Of a stretch of DNA of 64,000 bases, positions 56,554-64,000 are shown one piece after another (position 1 is the first letter of the stretch; every line of letters begins with the position of its first letter). Made by a program: the position numbers and the translations under genes. Source of the DNA: Astropecten irregularis (lineage: Eukaryota; Echinodermata; Asteroidea; Paxillosida; Astropectinidae); the NCBI GenBank assembly GCA_963971285.1, contig OZ020254.1:11346001-11410000 (forward strand), read 5' to 3'. The notes under the pieces were generated by a model. It was not told the origin of the DNA, did no database searches, and worked only from the letters and a program-made list of their open reading frames with translations.

Positions 56554-59148
56554 GCAAGAATAACGACATTTTTGATATAAACAAGCACTTAAACAAGCTG
56601 TGCAATGGGAATATTACATCTACCGATTCTTCGCTTGGTGAATCACATCGAAGACGCGTCATCGGTATCACATCCTTGTCACAGATTATGATTTACGAGA
56701 AACAATGAGTTACAGCTACTACAGCTCTAATCGGCCTCTCGCCTGGACAGCGTTGATATTTTACATCATGCACATCATCGAAGATGGCGTCCGAAATAGC
56801 GCCCTCACCTGACCAAACATTAAGGTGTAGAGATCCAACATTCGGCCTTTAATCAGGTTTGAATGAATAGTTCCGTCCTTTTTCACAATTTTTGAGCAAT
56901 TCCTTCCCCACTTAAAAATAAAATAACACATAAAAAATAACACATAAATTGCCTATGTAAATATATACATACGAGTTACTTGCCGGCCCCCTTGCGACCA
57001 AAAATCAAGAAAATGCCAAACAAAAACAGTGACATCGTCCATCGTTCTGCAGTCATTGCTTAGTATTGTACAAGTACAAATTTGGTAACAGCTTCATTTC
57101 CGTTCTTATATTTCACGGGGGGACACAAAACAATCACCTGGCGGGGGGAAGGGCAGCTAGAAGCGATAGACGGTGATGAGTCCGCGTGGTTTAATTCGCT
57201 TACTGCGGAGTCTCAGATTTCCAAGCTGGGGTGAGCTCATTTCCCGCGCCTTCGAACGAAAAGCATTCAGCGTGCAATGGCGGTCGGTTCAAGACACGGG
57301 ACGGCACGCTGCACAGACACTCGAACATGCACCATCGGTTGAGCCATTCAGGTCTCACTACTCCGACTTCGTGCTCGGATAATAATCTCTATGACAGAGG
57401 AATTCTTTCTTTTCCTTCTCCTTCTTCTTATTCTTCTTCTGTCTCCAAAATAGATACGGACATGAGCCGTGGCAACAGTACTTAAGACCTAGCCGATGGG
57501 GGGCATTGCGGCTCCTCCGTACGGCTGGAGGGCCGCCAAAATTTTCTAATCAGCAAGAAAATCTATACCTGAGGAAATGTGCCATGATTCGGGGCGGGGT
57601 ATATAATTGATTAGTGTCACGTAGCTTGGCTCCTGCCACGGTTGTTAATATAAACACGCGTGGTTGTATGGGAGTCCCTAAAGCCAGCTATAGCTCAATC
57701 CGTGAAGGGACTGCGACGCCCAGAAGAGACATCCCGTTTCGAAATTGTGGTCGCATTTTGTGCCCCCCCCCCCTCTCCTTTGCCGTTATTTTCGTCTTCT
57801 TTTTCTTCTTCTTCTTCTTCTTCTTCTTCTTCTTCTTCTTCTTTTTCCAATGAAATTTACCCCTCGACAACGACTTTCATTAGTCCGATCACCACGGCAG
57901 AGACGGACAGTGAGCGGGCTGTGAGCGAAGACAGAACGGTCGCTCTTTGCTCTGATCTCCGCCCGAGGACTCCGATTGAACAGCCTTTGTGAAATGTTAT
58001 CGTGCCAAAAAAAAAAAAAAAAAGATGATGAGATTGAAGATTTCCAATCACACAACGCAAAAGATATTTGCAGTTCTCTCCCTTTTTTTCGAGTTTTTTC
58101 GACCAGACCTAATCATTATACATCTAAAATAGAAAAAATACGACATGCACATACTCTATTCCCAGGAAGAATTCACCAATGCATAATGATTGGCATTCTT
58201 TTTTGTCTATGTCTGACTTGCACGTCTTATATATTGTATTCAATTCGAGCTCTTCTCCGATATAAAAATAAATCCCAAGCGGGGAGCGCATACACACGTT
58301 CCGTCGTATTGAAAAAAAAAACTTGTTCCCCTGCGTTGGGCAAACACGCTTGCCTTTTGTTCGGCAGTCGACCTATTTTCTCGCCGTTTCATCTCCTGTT
58401 TTTCTAGCCCTCGAGACACTGTCACGCGGACGTTAAGTGTGTCATCATAATTGCTTTGGTATCTATTTTCGGAGTAAACATATCGCCACTGCATCGGCGG
58501 AACTGACGCCGGGCATGCACGGTGACTTGCAACGGGGGACGGTATAGGCGCTTGGTATAGTCCTAATAGAAGAAGTTTTATTGGAAAGTTTTAGGGCTTT
58601 TGTGTGCACCTGCAAGGTAGTTGTTTTTAAAACATTTCCATGGGATTTTGAAGTTCCCTGCTGCATGCATCGGCAAGATCGTACGAAGTCTCTTCAAGGC
58701 AAGCGTGTGCAGTTGTCTCATGCGTCTGCAAAACAAGCGCCCTCTATTTTTCTCTGAGGACCATTCTTTTCTCAAGCGACCAAACTTCAACTCCAAACTC
58801 CTTCTTCTATTGGAACCGAGACTAACGGGAACTGGATACGGATCTCCGGAGCGGTGGTTATGGCAACGCTTCAAGACCGTGGACAAAATCATCCTCGTAC
58901 CCACTTGACAATGCATTACCAAAATTCAAAGTTTGACAATCTCGTGCCCAACGACGTTGTCGAGCGCAGGTTACCATGACTACGTATATAGAGGACATGG
59001 TTGCCAAGGAATAGGCTACCCAAAAACCATTTAGATAAAATAACACTTGAAAAACTTTCTGGTATTAAATGACATAAAGCCATGAATGGTATTTGAAGCA
59101 ATATGTTAAAATCCATTTTATGGTAGTCCATGCGTCGTATCGTATTAT
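56554..59148. other. Non-coding stretch with microsatellites
   Basis: A TTC microsatellite (about 57804-57843), a C run near 57767 and an A run at 58008-58023. Some frames near 57200-57400 and 58620-58910 are open, but the peptides have no domain I recognise. No repeat family seen. Confidence 0.4.
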
Positions 59149-59522
59149 GGGGTGCCGTGGCCTTGTGGTATGTTGTGTCTTACTCAATATCTTGTGGTCA
59201 ATTAGCAGATTGTTGGTTCGAATCCAGCCATGTGCCATATTGGTGCTTGCGCTCTTGGGCAAGATGCTTTGTCATATATTGCTCCTCTTCACCTAGGTGT
59301 AAATGGGTACCTGTGAGGGTGGAGATGGCTTTGTGCTTGATTAGCCTTCGTCCGGTTATAGCAGCCGCGCTGTATACTTGCTCCCCAGGGAGCTAAGATG
59401 GCTTCAAGAATATGAATGTAGCCCAATGACCAGGGGATAATAACTGCGCCGTTGAATGGTACTTTCCCAGGTACTGTGCGCATTATGAATGCTCTGTTTT
59501 TTATTCTAATATTATTATTAGC
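59149..59522 (+). repeat. tRNA-derived SINE, copy 2
   Basis: Head GGGGTGCCGTGGCCTTGTGG, box B GGTTCGAATCC (59215-59225), and a central segment CTTGGGCAAGATGCTTTGTC..CTTCACCTAGGTGTAAATGG shared with the SINE at 49488. The middle carries ATGGCTTTGTGCTTGATTAG, also shared. It ends in an ATTATTATTA tail. Head and body are the same family as copy 1, in the opposite orientation. Confidence 0.85.
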
Positions 59523-59728
59523 CTGATATTACTCTTCTTTTTTTGCACTTAAGCTAAATTGGAAATCGTCGGATCATGCCCGTACATGTTCAATTCAATC
59601 CAGACTTCATTGTAGTAGAAAAAAAAATTGAAGCACTCCGTGAACTCGATTGACCGAACTTTCTGAGAATCCCAAGGTAAAAACGAATTACGTGGCGAAT
59701 ATTCGCAATTTGCAACATCAGGGATTAC

Positions 59729-59861
59729 CAGAAGCTCCGCCCCTCGAGCCAATCCTTCGATGTGATGCTAATCATGACGTCAAGTCCTGACGTTACAAAG
59801 GGGCGGGGCATAACTGTTAATACTTTAGCTTCAGTAAATAGAATGCAGTCACAAAACGTAA
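59729..59861 (+). repeat. Family O repeat, copy 1, with CRE and GC boxes
   Basis: AGAAGCTCCGCCCCTCGAGC, GATGCTAATCATGACGTCAA, CCTGACGTTACAAAGGGGCG, GGGCATAACTGTTAATACTT and AGAATGCAGTCACAAAACGT. It holds one perfect CRE (TGACGTCA), one near-CRE and two GC boxes facing each other. A second copy starts at 60455. Confidence 0.88.
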
Positions 59862-60448
59862 TGATCAGGTTAGTCTGGTTCCCGGACCCAAAAAGCGCCA
59901 GACTATTGTCTGTCAAATATAGGGTCCGGTATCGGCTACGTGTACTGGAGGGTCACGTGACCAAAAAGACCAAGTTTTGGTCTTTTACGGAAAAATCCGA
60001 AACATTACGAACTCGTTTTCGTTCAACTTCGGATAGTAACGTTGACTTTCGGCTATTTCCGACAGGTCACGCGAGGTCACGTAATTCAGGAAAAGACAAG
60101 TCATGTAAATATGTTACATTCCGGCTACAGTTAGCCCAAATAGAGCATAATTATTGTTCACATACAACAGAGCACTTTTCCTATTATGCACTTTTGAGGA
60201 GTTTGTTGTATGGTTTTTTCCCACCCTTTGATTTCTTATTCTGTCCAGATAAAATTGCATGTGCTTACAAAAGTGCAAAAATGAATGCTAAAATTGATTC
60301 TCGGTAAACGCTAAAACTAGCTTCCGCGCCTGCGCAGACATGACAGCTGTGTCATGTTCTATTTTTAACCGTAGCCGATACCTGACCTAAGATTTTTAAT
60401 AAGAGTCGTCAGGGAATCTTTGGGCAGGGAACCAGACTATGATCAGGT
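59862..60448. mobile_element. Inverted-repeat transposon P with perfect 9-bp target duplication
   Basis: TGATCAGGT lies at 59862-59870 and 60440-60448. Between them is a 569-bp unit (59871-60439) starting TAGTCTGGTTCCCGG and ending CAGGGAACCAGACTA. The inverted ends run about 70 bp to GGTATCGGCTACG / CGTAGCCGATACC. The interior is open in one frame over part of its length, but the peptide has no recognisable domain, so it is non-autonomous. The end TAGTCTGGTTC is nearly the same as TAGTCTTGGTTC of element N, which also has a 9-bp duplication. Confidence 0.88.
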
Positions 60449-60454
60449 ATGAGC

Positions 60455-60590
60455 AGAGGCTCCGCCCCTCGAGCCAACCCTTCCCTGTGGATGCTAATCA
60501 TGACGTCAAACCCTGACGTCACAAAGGGGCGGGGCATCACTGTTAATGCTATAGCTTCAGCAAGTAGAATGCAATCACAAAACGTTATAA
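60455..60590 (+). repeat. Family O repeat, copy 2, with CRE and GC boxes
   Basis: AGAGGCTCCGCCCCTCGAGC, GATGCTAATCATGACGTCAA, CCTGACGTCACAAAGGGGCG, GGGCATCACTGTTAATGCTA and AGAATGCAATCACAAAACGT. Two perfect CREs and two GC boxes. Leaving out transposon P and one target copy, the two O copies are tandem with a period of about 148 bp. Confidence 0.88.
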
Positions 60591-61068
60591 TTTTGAGACC
60601 AACCCGGAATTTGATAATTTGAAAAAAAAAGAGCGTCATCTGCTTTGAAAAGTTCAACAATCTGTTGCAATATTTTTGTGGTTAATTGACCTAATGAAGG
60701 TTGAACGTCATATGGTGATACGACAGCAGTCGTTCCCCTTGCAGTCACTGTATACATGGTCATTGACATCAGCTAAAACCACCATAGGATTATGTTGCCA
60801 GCATAAAACTCTCTCTGAATAATATTTCCTTCTTAACAGACACGTACATTTTGTATTTGCTTTTCAACCTGGGTCCTCACGGGACATGAGTTTAGTTTGA
60901 GAGTAAAACAAATCCAAAATGAATGTTCAAAATAATCTGAATATGATGTTTCAAATCTTAACATATTTTAAACGTTTTGTCAAAATCTGCAACAAATATT
61001 GTTAAATTGACGTATAGACGTGCTTTTCTTTTGTGGGGCGAAAAATATTCATACAATTTCTTTTACTT
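60591..61068. other. Unrecognised non-coding stretch
   Basis: AT-rich. No gene or repeat family recognised. Confidence 0.35.
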
Positions 61069-61408
61069 TTTAAAGGTATGATTATTGGTAAAGGTCACAA
61101 CGAATCACTTTTTTTCTGATCCAGCGTGTACATGAAATAACACACCTGTGTAAATTTGAGCTCAATCGGACTTATAAAACCAGAAAAAAGTGAAAGCCCG
61201 ACAAAATTTGTCCTGTAAAACATGAAGAAGGATTTTGATATCTTACATGGGATCAAAACTGCTTTTGGTCTTTGTTTTACTTATTTCTGGATAAATACAG
61301 CATTTCAGTCGGAAATATTTTGATGGTATGTTTCTATCACCACCATCTTCATAGCCTGTAAGTTATACGTAAATCTGTGAACATTTCTGTTTGGCATGTT
61401 ACCTTTAA
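61069..61408 (+). mobile_element. A-prime MITE, copy 4
   Basis: TTTAAAGGTATGATTATTGG, TAAAGGTCACAACGAATCAC and AAATTTGAGCTCAATCGGAC on the left, then A-type TTTCTGGATAAATACAGCAT, GGTATGTTTCTATCACCACC and GTAAGTTATACGTAAATCTG to TGTTACCTTTAA. The most complete chimera of the non-A left half and the A right half. Confidence 0.85.
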
Positions 61409-62544
61409 GCTGTACGTACCTTCAAGCCACCGACTTGTGCTGTGTGCCGCAACACATGCTAGACTTTGCGAGTGCAACAGTTCTTAGCATATCAGTATCA
61501 TGGTGCATTCGTTTAGCTAACACGGGTCAGCCCTTACTGGGAATGGTCGTGCTATACTGCACAAAACAAGCGAGATAATGGGGACGAAGTTGACTTGTGT
61601 CGACCCGGGGGAGCTAAACGAATGCGCCCATAATATAACCCTTCGATATTATTTTCAAATGTCGTTGACATTTTGCACTTTTACTGAGGAGACGGATTGT
61701 ATTTCAAGAAGTTTGATCTAGGTATACCCTCACCAAGTGGTCAGATAATTACCCGTGCTGGATCATTGGATGACTTCGGTCACTCATCTCAACCTGTTTT
61801 TCCCTCCTGTTGTTATCCCAGCTGGACAGGGGACCCAAGCCTGATAGGTCACGATAAATCACCGTATCGGATACCACGCCAGCCCCGGTCCTGCCCTGCC
61901 TGGCCCTTCCACTAATCATCGGTATAAAGGATCGATCCAAAACGCGAAAGAAATTCTCTCACATCAGTATTTATAAAAAAAAAAAGGTGAAAAGTAGTGT
62001 GTTGGGTAAAGTGCAGATAACCCCATACAGCATCTGCCGGATGAAAAACAAACCATTCAAAAAATGAAAAGAGAATATTGTGACGACCAATCTGTATACC
62101 TTATATAATTGAAACAAGCCGGCTGTCAAAAAATCCAAGTGATCAGATGAATTATTTAGGTAGATTTAATTAATTTCCAAGATTGTTAACCGAGGGCGAT
62201 TTCACACCGCGCGTCGTGTGTTGAAATTGATATACTTCCGCAGTACATACACCCGGTGCGAATTCACAGATACATGTCTAATTTTCTTTTTTTCCGGGGA
62301 CCGTCTCGCTCGAGAAATGACATCTAGAGAATGATGGCAGCGGTCGGGTAATTCCATGTAGACTAAAACGCCCGAAGCAAGATCGCAGTCGCCTCATGCT
62401 CAGCTAGCAAACATGATTTCGGTTTCCGAATTTTTGTTTCTCTCTTTCCATTCCTCTAATAAGAAAATCGCATCGCTCGTCTACCGAGCAAGCTGATGTT
62501 TCGAAGTGGCAAACCCTGGATTTACCTAGCATTGGTTTATTATA
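61409..62544. other. Unrecognised non-coding stretch
   Basis: No gene or repeat family recognised. Confidence 0.35.
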
Positions 62545-62914
62545 TTAAAGGTAGTATCATACTTTGGTTTCTGTCAAAGACATACAGATTCATGGGCAAA
62601 CAAATATCAAGGAAGATACAGTCACAGTCATCTGTGAAAATTTCAATCCCATGCGGTGCCCACTTTTTGAGAAAAAAAAAGAGAAAAACTGCCACAGTAT
62701 TTCCTTAGTCTTTTCTCTTTTATTTTTGATCTTTTAAAAAATCAAAAAGATTTTCGGTCGTTGTTTTACTAATTTCTTGATAAATATACCATTTCAGGCG
62801 AAACAATGTTAACGGTAGGTTTCGACCAGCACCATCTTCATACCCTGAAAGTTATACATCAATCTGTGAACATTTCTGTTTTGGTTTCTTACCAAATTAT
62901 GATACTACCTTTAA
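62545..62914 (+). mobile_element. Family A MITE, copy 19
   Basis: Full length: TTAAAGGTAGTATCATACTT to ACCAAATTATGATACTACC, with all internal landmarks in order. Confidence 0.93.
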
Positions 62915-64000
62915 GATGGGCACCTGTCTCTATTTGGAACGTTGATGACTGACAACCCCCTGTCATGTATAGCCTTAGGCGGCCTAATAACCCCCGCCCA
63001 TTTCCCAACGATGTCTGTTGCTCTGAATCGGAAGGAACTCAAATTTCAAATTAATTGACTTCAATTATTCATAAACAGATGTACTTCAAACCGTTTAATT
63101 ATTAAAATGAGGAAATTGAAATCCTGAAAGCCACTCTCTTTTATAAAAAAAAATGGAGAAAGCCTCTAATAAACTCACTGAAATATCCCCCGCCTCCCTG
63201 TTTCACTATGAGCGGCTCGAAATCCATCTTCACGGCCCTAGTTTTATTGGATTTGCTTCTGTACATTATAATCTGTCAATTTTCGAAGAAGGCACGGTAC
63301 TATTTTTCCCGCGCAAATTGGAAGTTTGACGCATGGACAGTCGCCAGTTGTACCGGTGATTTTGACCTAAAGGCTTGTGATGTAGACGGACATACGGTCG
63401 ACGCCGTGCGCTCGCGCGCGTGCATGTGTGTGATGTGTGTGTATGTTTTGAGATCAAACCAAACAGCAAGGCATAAGTTTGTTGTAGAACGGGGAATCGA
63501 ATCGAGACTCCAAAAATAATTTCATCTCTTCGCTCGGCAAAAGAAGAAAACATGTTTCCTAGTACAAATACCTCCCGGTAATGTTTCATCAGATGGAATG
63601 TTACCGTCGTCACAAGCTTCTGCTCGCTGTATAAAGTCAACAGTACACCATTAACCCACCCAGGGCGATCCGATGTTGTCCCGCTATATTCTGAAGTCCT
63701 CAGATTGTTATATTCAGTATATTGAACCGCGTGTTTGGCGATATTTCAGGGCATGTCATCATGTCACTGCTGGATGAAGCTCCCCCCAAAAAACAGAAAA
63801 GACACAAATTCTTCCTTCGGGGTATGTGACTCCGCTGACTCTCGCTGGTACCCTCGCCTGTTTCACTTTGTATGTGTTTCATTATTCTCGCCGATAGCCC
63901 CATCGGGACACATTATCATAATGCTGTAGACGCTGGCAAATTTTCAGCAAAGTCAATTCGGGTACATTTCTTTTTTTAATTATGAATCGACTGTAATTTA
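62915..64000. other. Unrecognised non-coding stretch at the window end
   Basis: A GT-alternating tract lies near 63420-63450. Overlapping open frames of 103 and 124 codons on opposite strands (about 63208-63640) have no recognisable domain. Confidence 0.35.

Noticed and set aside
56394..56708. A 104-codon protein-coding exon
   Set aside because: It spans a tRNA-like box B and shows no conserved domain.
57660..57992. A 110-codon frame with a serine run
   Set aside because: The serines come from a TTC microsatellite; the rest has no recognisable feature.
59762..60307. A 181-codon open frame over transposon P
   Set aside because: It begins inside the O repeat, crosses the target duplication and inverted end of P, and has no transposase-like motif.

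Overview
The window looks like nuclear DNA of a repeat-rich invertebrate. The one clear gene is an aminergic GPCR with eukaryotic signals (ATG start, AATAAA downstream). The rest is mostly AT-rich non-coding DNA packed with short inverted-repeat transposons (MITEs), tRNA-derived SINEs and one decayed LINE fragment. This repeat style is what I associate with marine deuterostomes such as echinoderms or hemichordates; that placement is inference. I see no rRNA gene, CRISPR array or transposase gene.

Layout. 0-5 kb: a foldback element with an 8-bp target duplication, a dimeric element with hexanucleotide arrays, the first family-A MITE and a CCAAT-containing inverted repeat. 5.7-6.8 kb: a 1,046-bp inverted-repeat transposon with a perfect 9-bp target duplication. 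7-13 kb: a dense cluster of MITEs A, A-prime, C and T, and a tRNA-like repeat. 13-17 kb: MITE F, then a LINE reverse-transcriptase pseudogene interrupted by a small MITE. 19.5-20.4 kb: a second hexamer element, a long palindrome and MITE B. 22.7-24.8 kb: the GPCR gene. 25-29 kb: MITEs F, U, K and A and a third hexamer element. 29-33 kb: a quiet stretch. 33-46 kb: scattered MITEs, including a nested pair near 39.8 kb and a duplicated hexamer-element region at 40.7-42.5 kb. 46.8-52.3 kb: a tRNA-like repeat, a SINE and MITEs B, H, F, S and A. 52-59 kb: mostly unrecognised sequence with microsatellites, interrupted by two family-A copies. 59-61 kb: a second SINE, then a 569-bp transposon with a perfect 9-bp target duplication lodged between two tandem copies of a CRE/GC-box repeat. 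61-64 kb: MITEs A-prime and A, then unrecognised sequence.

The GPCR (23487-24677) is an intronless class-A receptor of 396 residues with the amine-binding aspartate in TM3 and three serines in TM5, as in catecholamine receptors. The repeats do not form a pathway. They record successive insertions, and the best evidence for their boundaries is target-site duplications and a LINE reading frame that becomes continuous when an inserted MITE is ignored. Family letters (A, B, C and so on) are labels for this window only; A-prime is a chimeric relative of A.
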